DNA from: Planotetraspora sp. A-T 1434
GTDB taxonomy: Bacteria > Actinomycetota > Actinomycetes > Streptosporangiales > Streptosporangiaceae
DNA: 64,000 nt
Direction: 5' to 3'
Assembly: GCF_025420585.1 (NCBI RefSeq)
Contig: NZ_JAOEGB010000021.1
Span: 88,066 to 152,065, forward strand
The position numbers and the translations under genes are program-made. The notes under the pieces were generated by a model. The model worked only from the letters and a program-made list of their open reading frames with translations. It was not told the origin of the DNA and made no database searches. Below are positions 9,082 through 17,314 of this stretch, piece after piece. Numbering within the stretch: the first letter of the stretch is position 1; every line of letters starts with the position of its first letter.

Positions 9082-9323
9082 GTGATCATGCACACATTCC
9101 TGTGTCCTGGCATTGACCAGCACTTTTACATGTCGTGACCATGCACACGTTCCCCAGACTGACTTTGAGCTGCGCCAATGAACATCGCGATCAAACATGA
9201 GACACGCACATGATCACCAAGCACATCGTCCGAGGTTGACCAGGCAACCAAGGAATCCGCGCATGATCACGAAACGTATCGTCCCAGATCAGCCGGACAA
9301 TCGAGGAACGTGTGCATGATCAC
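9082..9323. repeat. 53-bp periodic inverted array, cluster B (2 forward + 3 reverse units)
   Basis: Forward cores start at 9082 and 9135 (the second is GTGACCATGCAC); reverse-oriented cores start at 9206 (degenerate), 9259 and 9312. Every spacing within an arm is 53 bp. Both flanks are broken genes, so the array sits at or replaced a rearrangement junction. Confidence 0.88.
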
Positions 9324-9332
9324 GACAAGAGG

Positions 9333-9715
9333 TGGCCGAGGGGCTGTCCGCCCCGGTGATCCGCGACGCGGCCGAGGGGAGCCTGCGGCGGCTCGGCATC
9401 GACCACATCGACGTGTACTGGGCCCACATCGAGGACCGGTCCGTACCCTTGGAGGAGACCGTCGGCGCCTTCAACGACCTGGTCACGGCGGGCAAGGTCA
9501 AGTCGGTCGGCGCGAGCAACCACGCCGCCTGGCGGCTGGAGCGCGCCAGATCGCTGGCCGCGTCGCACGGCTGGACCCCGTACACGCATGTGCAGCTCCG
9601 CCACTCCTATCTGCGCCCGCGCCCCGGCGTGCGGCTCGCTCGCCCAACTTGAGGAACTGCTGGCCGAAGTCAAGCTCGACGCCGAGTCGCGCGCCCGCCT
9701 CGACGGGAGGCATTA
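9333..9715 (+). pseudogene. aldo/keto reductase remnant
   Basis: The segment SLRRLGIDHIDVYWAHIEDR followed by VPLEETVGAFNDLVTAGKVK and VGASNHAAWRLERARSLA is the central barrel of an aldo/keto reductase. The N-terminal third with the catalytic Tyr and Asp is absent. A deletion near 9625 skips to another frame encoding the usual C-terminal tail QLEELLAEVKLDAESRARLD, which ends at TAG 9713-9715. The gene is dead. Its left break coincides with the right edge of repeat cluster B. Confidence 0.85.
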
Positions 9716-10231
9716 GTTCAGGGAGCTTGCCTGAACCCGGCACGCGCGGTACGGACCCTTGGCGGTGTCCTGGCGGACGGTGCGTCCGTCCACCTTGATG
9801 CGGCATGTCACCGTGCCTTCGGCGTTCCCGTTCCGCGCCCACAGGGACAGCGCGGACTCCGGGTCTGCGACCTTGATCGTCTTGGTGTAGGGGAGTGGAA
9901 CGTCGGCTTCCCGCCTGACTCGCAACGCGACGCTATAGGCGACGTTCCCCGCCTTGGTCGCGCCGCCGTACCCCTCCGCTTCGAACACGACGGTATGGGC
10001 TCTCCGCGCAGGTGGGGTGACATCGGAGATGGCTTTCTGTGCCTCGTTGGCGCCTTCGCTCGCCGCCCCGACCACCACCGCGAAACCTCCGCCGAGCAGC
10101 AGGAGGGGGACGGCGATGACCATGACCCAGAAGAAGAGGCTCTTGCCCTTTGGCGGTGGAGGCGGCGCGGGCTGGTAGCCGTAAGGTGCGCTGTAGGTGC
10201 CGCTGTCCTGGGGACCTTGCTGGTACGCCAT
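9713..10231 (-). CDS. MmpS-like membrane-anchored protein
   Basis: 172 residues. A proline- and tyrosine-rich cytoplasmic tail (residues 1-28) precedes one transmembrane helix (about 31-55) and an extracellular beta domain. The domain contains TVVFEAEGYGGATKAGNVAY and a terminal disulfide-type pair (VTCRI...YRACRV). This layout matches MmpS-type accessory proteins that assist RND exporters in mycobacteria and relatives. No MmpL partner is nearby, so it is an orphan. Its stop codon overlaps the TAG of the neighbouring relic. Confidence 0.72.
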   Translation of the reverse strand: MAYQQGPQDSGTYSAPYGYQPAPPPPPKGKSLFFWVMVIAVPLLLLGGGFAVVVGAASEGANEAQKAISDVTPPARRAHTVVFEAEGYGGATKAGNVAYSVALRVRREADVPLPYTKTIKVADPESALSLWARNGNAEGTVTCRIKVDGRTVRQDTAKGPYRACRVQASSLN

Positions 10232-10438
10232 CGCATGGCTCCCGGTGGGGGGGATTCTAGTGTCGTCTGTGCGTCGATGATCCTTCCGGACGAGTCACCT
10301 GGCCCGCAGACTGTAGATCGAATCGTTGCCCTCCGGAACCCTGCCGCGCTTTCCGGTGATCCCCATGACGTGGTCGGTCGCCTTTGTACGGCTGCGGGTG
10401 CTCGTCGAGCGAAACGGGCGGGAGTTCGGCCTCGGTAG

Positions 10439-11374
10439 TTATGTGGCGAGGCCCTCCGGCCAGTGCGGCAGCCGGAGCGCCGCGCACCAGCCGTCCTTGG
10501 CGCTGAGCTCAGTGAGCACCGATACGGCGTGCCGTACGAGCGGGTGACGTTCGGCCGTCCGCCACACCAGCGACCACGGGTAAACCGGCATGGGGTCGAC
10601 CAGGTCCACCACGCGCAGGCGCGGGTCTTCCGGATTCCGCACGTCGGTGCCGGTGAGGAACGCCGGCCCGCGGTCGCGCGACCACCGCAAAATCTCCTCG
10701 GCGGTCACGTTGTCGACGTTGGGAAAACGTAGAGCGCAGCCGAAGCTCTGCGCCAAGTGGCTGACCAACCCGCTCCACTCCGACGCGCTGTCCGGCGTGG
10801 ACGTCCACAGGCCGAACTCGGCGAGGTCGGCGGGGCGAACGGCGTCCAGCGCGGCGAGCGGGTGCTCGGTGTCCACGACGACCATCAGCGGCTCCAACCG
10901 GATGAGACGGTGGCTCAGCGTCCGCGACTGCCGGCCGACGATGCGGCCGAAGGTCAGGTCGATCTCACCGCGCAGCAGCGCGGGCACGGTCAGGGTGAGG
11001 GTGCGCCGCGAGCTGAGCTCCACCGGGATGGCCGGGGCTTCCTCGATCAGCCTGCGGGTCAGGACCGCCGGCGCGAGGCGTTCATGCAGGACGTCGACAC
11101 GAAGGCTGCGGGGGCTCCCCTGCATGGCGGCCACGGCGGCGTCGGCCGCGGCGAGCGCCTCGCGGGCCGGCAGCAAGAACCGCTGACCCGCGTCGGTGAG
11201 CGCGACACTCCGGGTCGAGCGGTCGAACATCGTGGTGCCGAGACCGGACTCCAGCTTGGCGATGCGCTTCGACAACGCCTGCTGGGTCATCGACAGCCGC
11301 TCCGCGGCCCGCCCGAAGTGGAGCTCTTCGGCGCACACAATGAACGCCCGGATCAGCGCCATGTCGAGGTCCAT
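10439..11374 (-). CDS. LysR-family transcriptional regulator
   Basis: 311 residues. The N-terminal winged helix-turn-helix reads MALIRAFIVCAEELHFGRAA and ERLSMTQQALSKRIAKLESG (residues about 5-45), followed by the effector-binding domain. ATG 11374 is preferred because GAAGG stands nine bases upstream; ATG 11383 is possible. It is divergent from an MFS drug-type exporter, and the shared spacer holds a perfect inverted repeat (11391-11411), so it probably controls that exporter and itself. Confidence 0.92.
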   Translation of the reverse strand: MDLDMALIRAFIVCAEELHFGRAAERLSMTQQALSKRIAKLESGLGTTMFDRSTRSVALTDAGQRFLLPAREALAAADAAVAAMQGSPRSLRVDVLHERLAPAVLTRRLIEEAPAIPVELSSRRTLTLTVPALLRGEIDLTFGRIVGRQSRTLSHRLIRLEPLMVVVDTEHPLAALDAVRPADLAEFGLWTSTPDSASEWSGLVSHLAQSFGCALRFPNVDNVTAEEILRWSRDRGPAFLTGTDVRNPEDPRLRVVDLVDPMPVYPWSLVWRTAERHPLVRHAVSVLTELSAKDGWCAALRLPHWPEGLAT

Positions 11375-11390
11375 GCCGGACATCCTTCGA

Positions 11391-11411
11391 TTGACAACCA
11401 CTCGTTGTCAA
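11391..11411. promoter_or_regulatory. LysR-type operator in divergent promoter
   Basis: Perfect 8-bp arms TTGACAAC and GTTGTCAA are separated by 5 bp (CACTC), giving the T-N11-A spacing expected of LysR binding sites. It lies 17 bp from the regulator's start and 100 bp from the exporter's start. Confidence 0.72.
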
Positions 11412-11511
11412 TTCCTCGCGGGGTTGTTGGACCGGCGCTCGGGACGGCGGCTGCAATAGTGCCCTGGCTTCGGCCATCGACCACTCGCATCGTTCGATGG
11501 AGCTGACCATC

Positions 11512-12969
11512 ATGTCCACCTTCGAAGACACCCGAGTGCCGGAGAGCACAGGGGCCAATCCACTGCGGTGGAAGGCGCTTTCGATCCTCGCCCTGGTGCA
11601 GTTCATCATCTACCTGGACGCCACCATCGTGAACGTCGCGCTGCCCACGATTCGCAAGGAACTCGGCTTCACGTCCGACGGGCTGATCTGGGTCGTCAAC
11701 TGCTATTTGATCGCGGCGGGCGGCCTCCTCCTGCTCGGCGGCCGCCTCGCCGACCGGATCGGCCGGCGTCGGGTCTTCTGCGTCGGTTCGGCCGCGTTCG
11801 CCATCGCGTCGCTCATCGCCGGTCTCGCGGTCAACCCCGGCATGCTGCTCACCGGACGGGTGATCCAAGGCGTCGCGGAGGCCCTGGCCGCCCCCGCCGG
11901 CCTGGCGATCGTCGCGCTGCTGTTCAACGACCCAAAGGAGCGCGCGAAGGCGTTCGGTGTCTGGGCGGGCCTGTCCGGGCTCGGCGCCTGCGCGGGCGTG
12001 TTGCTGTCCGGCGTGTTCACCGGCCTGCTGACCTGGCGCCTCATCTTCCTGATCAACATCCCGCTGGCGGTCGTCCCGCTGCTGACCCTGCCGAAGATCC
12101 TTGAGGAGAGCCGCATGCCCCAGGCCGACCGGCGGATCGACTGGGCCGGTGCGGCGCTGATCACGGGCGGCCTCTTCGCGGTGATCTACGGCCTGCTGAC
12201 CGCCGTCCACCAATCGTGGAGCGCGGTGGGTGTGTGGGCACCGCTCGTGGGCGGCCTGGCCGCCCTGGCCGTCGCGCTGGTCGTCGAGGCGAATGCCGCC
12301 GAGCCGCTGCTGCCGCTCCGCTTCTTCCGCAACCGCATCCGGCTGACCGCCAACGGCGTCACCGCCATCATCGGTGGTGTCTCGGCCGCCGTGTTCTTCA
12401 TGGTTGTCCTGTACGCGCAGGACGTGCTGGGCTACACGCCACTGCGAAGCGGCCTGGCGTGGGTGCCGTTCTGCCTCGCCTTCATGGGCGGTCTCTTCGG
12501 GTCGATGCGGATCATCATGCGGTTCGGCCCCCGCCCCGCCATGTCGCTTGGCCTGCTGATCGCCGCGGCCGGGTTGTTGCTGCTGGCCCAACTCCCCGTC
12601 AACGGCTCGTTCTGGGCGCACCTGCTGCCCGCGACCGTCCTCGTGGCGATCGGCTTCGGCATGACGAACCCTGCCATGCAGCAGGCGTCCATGCACGGCG
12701 TGGCCGAGATGGACGCGGGCCTCGGCTCCGGTGTACTCACGACACTGCTGCAGCTCAGCGGCGCGCTGGGCCTCACCGTATTCGTGCCGATCGCCCTGCG
12801 GGAGCAGTCGGCCTCCGTCGCCGGTGGCGCGAACGCCGTGGAGGCGGCCGTGTCGGGCTTCACGTCGGCCTTCCAGGTCGGCTCGATCGTGCTCCTCGCC
12901 GGCTCCGCCGCGGTGCTGTTCCTGCTGCGCGGCATCCCGAGCCCGGCGCGGACGCGGCACTCCGGCTGA
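11512..12969 (+). CDS. MFS transporter, DHA2/EmrB-QacA type
   Basis: 485 residues with about 14 predicted transmembrane helices. Motif D1 IIYLDATIVNVALPTIRKEL lies in helix 1 and motif A GGRLADRIGRRRV follows helix 2, both diagnostic of 14-helix proton-driven drug exporters. ATG 11512 is chosen for the GGAG nine bases upstream; ATG 11497 lacks one. It is probably induced by the divergent LysR regulator. The substrate is unknown. Confidence 0.92.
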   Translation: MSTFEDTRVPESTGANPLRWKALSILALVQFIIYLDATIVNVALPTIRKELGFTSDGLIWVVNCYLIAAGGLLLLGGRLADRIGRRRVFCVGSAAFAIASLIAGLAVNPGMLLTGRVIQGVAEALAAPAGLAIVALLFNDPKERAKAFGVWAGLSGLGACAGVLLSGVFTGLLTWRLIFLINIPLAVVPLLTLPKILEESRMPQADRRIDWAGAALITGGLFAVIYGLLTAVHQSWSAVGVWAPLVGGLAALAVALVVEANAAEPLLPLRFFRNRIRLTANGVTAIIGGVSAAVFFMVVLYAQDVLGYTPLRSGLAWVPFCLAFMGGLFGSMRIIMRFGPRPAMSLGLLIAAAGLLLLAQLPVNGSFWAHLLPATVLVAIGFGMTNPAMQQASMHGVAEMDAGLGSGVLTTLLQLSGALGLTVFVPIALREQSASVAGGANAVEAAVSGFTSAFQVGSIVLLAGSAAVLFLLRGIPSPARTRHSG

Positions 12970-12983
12970 GATCCACTGTGGAC

Positions 12984-13014
12984 GTCACTGCGAGCACGGG
13001 GGTGTCGCAGTGAC
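12984..13014. terminator. hairpin terminator after the MFS exporter
   Basis: GTCACTGCG pairs with CGCAGTGAC, and the stem continues through CAC/GTG with one bulged G around a short G-rich loop. It starts 14 bp after the exporter's stop and lies between convergent genes. No T-run follows. Confidence 0.6.
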
Positions 13015-13197
13015 GACCACCGCACCGCCGGTCAATCCATGAACTCCAACGGCGGGATCCAGGCGAGGGCTCCGCGCGGCCTCCCCGCACCCAAGACCGC
13101 CCGCCTGCCGTACAGTCCCCCCTCGGCAGGCGGGCCACACTGCGCTCCCGAGATCTGCGACGGCTACCGGGCTCTCGCCGCACAGGACGCCACGACG

Positions 13198-14037
13198 TCA
13201 CCCAGGCGCGGTCGTCTTCTTGTCCCAGATGAAGACCTCGGTGTCTGGCACGACCTCGGTGAACCGACCGACGGCCGAAGTCCGGTGCAGCAGCCACCGA
13301 AGATCGGCCTCGAACTGCGGAAGCCGCTCGCCGAACAGGTGCGGAGCCGAATCTGATCGCGAATAAGTCCACGCCACCACGTCGTCGGCGCTGCGCTCGA
13401 CTACCTGGCCTCCGGGAACCACGAGGTGGCGGGGCCCGGCGAAACCCGCGGCCCGTAGCACTCGCGCCTCGCCGGACGGCGTGCCGTCGGGCAACAGACC
13501 CTGCCCGGCACGTCGCGTCGCGCCGAGGTAGCTCCGCACCAGGCTCTTGATCTCGTCGAAAGGCGGCCTGGGTGCCGCCCCAGTCGGCAGCGGCGGCAAT
13601 TCCTTCAGATCGCTGATGTGCACCAGGGACCCACCGTCGGGCAGCATCTCGCGGCTCGTGGCCGCGACCTTCTCCCTGTCCATCCAGTGGAACGACTGCG
13701 CGAAGACGATGACGCGGAACGAGCCGAGGCCGGCCGGCAGGTCCTCGGCTCTCAGCTGGACCCATTCCGCGTTGGACACCCCCGCCTCGACGCCACGCCG
13801 CCGCGCCTCCTCGATCATTCCCGGGTCAGGATCCACGCCCACGACCTCCTCGAAGAGGGGGACCAAGGTCAACGCCACCACGCCCGGGCCGCAGCCCACG
13901 TCCAGCAGCCGTCCGCTCCCGTCCAGGCCGAGAGACTCCCGTAGTGCCTCCGCCAGACCGGGGGCATAAGGAAGTCGTCCTCTGGCGTAGTAAGGCGCGC
14001 TTCCCAAATAGAGCGTCTCGTCCCATGCCCAGGTCAT
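13198..14037 (-). CDS. class I SAM-dependent methyltransferase
   Basis: 279 residues. Motif I LLDVGCGPGVVALTL (about residues 44-58) binds AdoMet, followed by the acidic VVGVDPDPGMIEEA strand-2 loop and FAQSFHWMDRE at motif IV. The fold is that of UbiE/Tam-like small-molecule methyltransferases. The substrate cannot be inferred; the neighbouring genes (drug exporter, TetR) are not obviously linked. Confidence 0.87.
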   Translation of the reverse strand: MTWAWDETLYLGSAPYYARGRLPYAPGLAEALRESLGLDGSGRLLDVGCGPGVVALTLVPLFEEVVGVDPDPGMIEEARRRGVEAGVSNAEWVQLRAEDLPAGLGSFRVIVFAQSFHWMDREKVAATSREMLPDGGSLVHISDLKELPPLPTGAAPRPPFDEIKSLVRSYLGATRRAGQGLLPDGTPSGEARVLRAAGFAGPRHLVVPGGQVVERSADDVVAWTYSRSDSAPHLFGERLPQFEADLRWLLHRTSAVGRFTEVVPDTEVFIWDKKTTAPG

Positions 14038-14173
14038 GTGCCTCCCTCGACTGCCTGCTTCTCGAGATGTGTGGTCGCGATTGGGAAGGCCGTCAGCGTG
14101 GCCGCCGTCTTCAACGACGCCATCGCGGAAAGTGCTCGGCGAGCTGACGGTGGGCGCGCCAAACCCTGTGGAG

Positions 14174-14824
14174 TTATCCGAGGTGGTCGGAGAGGTAGCG
14201 GCGGACGAGGCGCTTGCACTCGGCGATCAGGTCGGGGTCGCCGTCGGGGTGGGCGCGGAAGGCGAGCTTCAGCACGGCGTCGGCGGCCTCGACGGCGACC
14301 ACGAAGGCCCGCGCGATCTCGTCGCTGCGCGGCACGCCGAGCAGTTCCACCGTGAGCGAGCGCAGCCGGTCGGCCACCACGACGTTGTTCTCCAGCGCCG
14401 CGTCGAGCATCCGCTGGGTTCCCGGCAACGCGGGACCGCCCGGCGCGGCGAGCACCTCACCGAAGTCGACGACCCCGAACCCCGGCGTGGTGCGCTTCAT
14501 CCGCACGAACTCGTCGATCCCGAGGTCGACCGCGCAGGCCCAGTCGGTGGGCGGCGCGTCGGCCAGCCTCGTCGCGACGCTGTCGAGGAACGCGTCGAGG
14601 TTGCGCAGGGCGAGCGCCCTGACCAGGCCCTGCTTGTCGGGGAAGAACTGGTAGAAGGTTCCGATAGGCACCTCGGCCCGGCGGGCGACTTCCTTGGTGG
14701 TCAGCGCGTCGTACCCGACCTCGTCGAGGAGCCCGGCGCACTCGTCCAGCATCCGCTCGACCCGCTCCTGGCTGCGGCGCTGGGCGGGCCGGCGACGCAG
14801 CGTTCCCCCAGTGGCGTTCGTCAT
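14174..14824 (-). CDS. TetR-family transcriptional regulator
   Basis: 216 residues. The helix-turn-helix YDALTTKEVARRAEVPIGTF then YQFFPDKQGLVRAL is canonical (residues about 38-70); the C-terminal ligand domain is not diagnostic. It is divergent from the beta-glucosidase gene with an 86-bp spacer holding two inverted repeats (14865-14890), so local repression is likely. Confidence 0.92.
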   Translation of the reverse strand: MTNATGGTLRRRPAQRRSQERVERMLDECAGLLDEVGYDALTTKEVARRAEVPIGTFYQFFPDKQGLVRALALRNLDAFLDSVATRLADAPPTDWACAVDLGIDEFVRMKRTTPGFGVVDFGEVLAAPGGPALPGTQRMLDAALENNVVVADRLRSLTVELLGVPRSDEIARAFVVAVEAADAVLKLAFRAHPDGDPDLIAECKRLVRRYLSDHLG

Positions 14825-14864
14825 GCCGACATTGTCTACCTACCAGATGGCAAGCGCACTAACA

Positions 14865-14890
14865 TGAGTTGTACTCACGTCACATGACGT
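14865..14890. promoter_or_regulatory. two abutting inverted repeats between TetR and GH1 genes
   Basis: TGAGT-TGT-ACTCA (14865-14877) abuts ACGTCA-CA-TGACGT (14877-14890). They lie between the TetR start (14824) and the glucosidase start (14911), a plausible operator position. Which of them TetR would bind cannot be decided from sequence. Confidence 0.45.
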
Positions 14891-14910
14891 GCGCACAGGA
14901 GGGCGTACAC

Positions 14911-16200
14911 ATGTTCCTCTGGGGTACGGCTACCGCGTCCTATCAGATCGAGGGAGCCGTCGGGGAGGACGGCAGAGGGCCCTCGATCTGGGACACCTTC
15001 TCCCACGAGCCGGGCCGGACCCGCGACGGGCACACCGGCGACGTGGCCTGCGACCACTACCACCGCTGGCCGGAGGACGTGGCGTTGATGGCCGAGGCCG
15101 GCCTGAACGCCTACCGGTTCTCGATCGCCTGGCCCCGCGTCCAGCCCACCGGCCGGGGCGAGCCCGGCAAGAAGGGGCTCGACTTCTACGACCGGCTGGT
15201 GGACGCGCTGTGCGAGAAGGGCATCGTCCCCGCGCCGACGCTCTTCCACTGGGACCTGCCGCAAGCCCTGGAGGATGAGGGCGGGTGGCTCAATCGCGAT
15301 ATTTCCGGCTATTTCGCGGATTACGCCGCCATCGTCGCCGAGCGGCTCTCCGACCGGGTGAAGATGTGGATCACGCTCAACGAGCCCTTCGTCCACATGG
15401 TGTTCGGGTACGGCCTGGGCGTCCACGCTCCCGGCAGGGCGCTCTTCCTCGACGCTCTCCCGGTGGCCCATCACCAGTTGCTCGGGCACGGCCTCGCCGT
15501 ACAGGCATTGCGGGCGGCCGGAGCCGAGCAGGTGCTGATCACCAACAACTGCACGCCCGTGTGGCCCGCTTCTGATTCCGCCGAGGACCTGTCCGCCGCC
15601 GACGCCTACGACACGCTGCACAACCTGCTGTTCAACGACCCGGTCCTCCTCGGGACCTATCCCGATTTCTCGGCGTACGGCATAGCGAAGCTGGACTTCA
15701 TCCGTACCGGCGATCTGGAGACCATCGCCCAGCCCCTCGACGGCCTGGGGATCAACTATTACAACCCCACCCGGATCGCGGGGCCGGGCTCGGGCGGCCT
15801 GCCGTTCGAGGACGCGGGCATCACCGGCTACCCGACGACCGCCTTCGGCTGGCCCGTCGTCCCCGACGGCCTCCGCGAGCTGCTCGTCTCCCTCAAGGCG
15901 AGGTACGGCACGGCGCTCCCGCCCGTCTACATCACCGAGAACGGCTGCTCCTACGAGGGGGTCGACGACCAGGAGCGGATCGCCTACCTCGACGGCCACA
16001 TCGCGGCCATTCGGCAGGCCCAGCGCGAGGGCGTCGACCTCAGGGGCTATTTCGTGTGGTCACTGCTCGACAACTTCGAGTGGGCCGAGGGCTACCACCA
16101 GCGGTTCGGCCTGGTCCACGTCGACTTCGAGACCCAGAAGCGCACGCCCAAGGCGTCCTACCACTGGCTGAAGGGCCTCATCGAAACGCTAAAGGACTGA
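14911..16200 (+). CDS. GH1 family beta-glucosidase
   Basis: 429 residues starting MFLWGTATASYQIEGAVGED, the family 1 N-terminal signature. The acid/base glutamate is in ITLNEPFVH (about residue 158) and the nucleophile in VYITENGCSY (about residue 342). There is no signal peptide, so it hydrolyses imported cellobiose-like beta-glucosides inside the cell. ATG 14911 is preceded by AGGAGGG seven bases upstream; the longer frame from 14869 lacks a site. The 3' end overlaps the convergent gene by 12 bp. Confidence 0.96.
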   Translation: MFLWGTATASYQIEGAVGEDGRGPSIWDTFSHEPGRTRDGHTGDVACDHYHRWPEDVALMAEAGLNAYRFSIAWPRVQPTGRGEPGKKGLDFYDRLVDALCEKGIVPAPTLFHWDLPQALEDEGGWLNRDISGYFADYAAIVAERLSDRVKMWITLNEPFVHMVFGYGLGVHAPGRALFLDALPVAHHQLLGHGLAVQALRAAGAEQVLITNNCTPVWPASDSAEDLSAADAYDTLHNLLFNDPVLLGTYPDFSAYGIAKLDFIRTGDLETIAQPLDGLGINYYNPTRIAGPGSGGLPFEDAGITGYPTTAFGWPVVPDGLRELLVSLKARYGTALPPVYITENGCSYEGVDDQERIAYLDGHIAAIRQAQREGVDLRGYFVWSLLDNFEWAEGYHQRFGLVHVDFETQKRTPKASYHWLKGLIETLKD

Positions 16201-17091
16201 TACGTGGACGTGGTCGTAGTGGTTGGCCGTGATGCCGCCCCGGTCTGACATCATCCGCCAGCCGGTGCCCGTACGCATGTCGTAGAAGCGCTGCTGCCAG
16301 ATGATGTACATGATCCCGTACTGCTGGGCGTGAGCGATGCACCACTGGGCGAGGGCGTCGCCGCGCTCCTTGGCGTCGGGCTCGGGCATGCGGCCGCCGC
16401 TGCTCATCATGAAGTCGCAGGCCCGGCCCTTGCCGTGCTCTCCCGGGTCGCCCGGCCGCAGGCAGCCGACGCTGAACGGCATCGGAAACTCCTGCATGAT
16501 GGCGTTACGCACGGTGATCATGCGGGGGGTCAGGCCCGACCCGGCGTCCGGCGCCTGAAAGCCGAACTTGGCCATGCGCCTCTCGACCTCGCGCCGCTTG
16601 GCCTTCAACTCCTTGATGTGCGCCTGGAGCTTGTCGATCTCGTCGTCGGCGTCCTTGCTGGCCTTGCGCTGCTGCGCGATCAGATCCTTGACGTGGTTGA
16701 GCCGCTCGGTCTTCTGGCTGGAGAGGTAGGCCATCGTCGAGACCGTCCCGAGATCGACCCGCATCGTGAACAGCTGGGAGTCGTCTATCCCGCCGTTGAT
16801 GTAGGACGTCTGCGCGAACTCGGCCACCTGCCGCTCGGCCGTACGGAGATCGCGTTTGAGTTTCTTCACCCGCTTCGAGGCCTTCTCGGCCGCCTGCTGG
16901 GCGTCCTCCAGGCTGATGATCTCGCCCCGGTACGCCTTGGAGAGCTCGGCTGCCTCCTTGGTGAGCGCGCGCAGCTTGGCCTGCGGGTCCGGCTTCGCCT
17001 CTGCCCCGGGAACCGTGAGCGCGCCGAGTAGTGCGGTGGTCACCACCGCCAGCCCGATCCAGCGCCCCGGTTGCACGCGACCTCCACTCAC
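16189..17091 (-). CDS. secreted coiled-coil protein with M15-like C-terminal domain
   Basis: 300 residues from GTG 17091, with a Sec signal peptide ending near GALTVPGAEA. Residues about 30-170 are a long coiled coil (alternating KR/E heptads) like those of RipA/PcsB cell-wall hydrolases. The C-terminal domain contains LRPGDPGEHGKGRACDFM and GGITANHYDHVHVSV, the histidine/aspartate pattern of an M15-like or ARB_07466-type domain. It probably acts on or binds peptidoglycan outside the cell. TATAGT about 12 bases upstream suggests a leaderless transcript; GTG 17076, with GGAGG only four bases before it, is an alternative. Confidence 0.78.
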   Translation of the reverse strand: MSGGRVQPGRWIGLAVVTTALLGALTVPGAEAKPDPQAKLRALTKEAAELSKAYRGEIISLEDAQQAAEKASKRVKKLKRDLRTAERQVAEFAQTSYINGGIDDSQLFTMRVDLGTVSTMAYLSSQKTERLNHVKDLIAQQRKASKDADDEIDKLQAHIKELKAKRREVERRMAKFGFQAPDAGSGLTPRMITVRNAIMQEFPMPFSVGCLRPGDPGEHGKGRACDFMMSSGGRMPEPDAKERGDALAQWCIAHAQQYGIMYIIWQQRFYDMRTGTGWRMMSDRGGITANHYDHVHVSVL

Positions 17092-17314
17092 ATTCGGTCC
17101 GAAACTATAGAAGGCGATCTTTATGCCTGCTACCGGAACAGGAGAAACACATGCACCTTTGGTGAACAATGTGACACTCTGCCGCCACTTGACCCAATTC
17201 ATCGGGGACAGGACGTGATCAATTTGTGACTTACACGAGTCCTGACATGGGTTGCACGTGACCTTACGCGCGGTCAGATTCGGGTGATCGTCCCCCTCAC
17301 GAAGGGCCGTACCC

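Noticed and set aside
9960..10438. Plus-strand coding gene between the MmpS-like and LysR genes
   Set aside because: Short frames such as MTWSVAFVRLRVLVERN lack a ribosome site and run into the LysR gene's 3' end.
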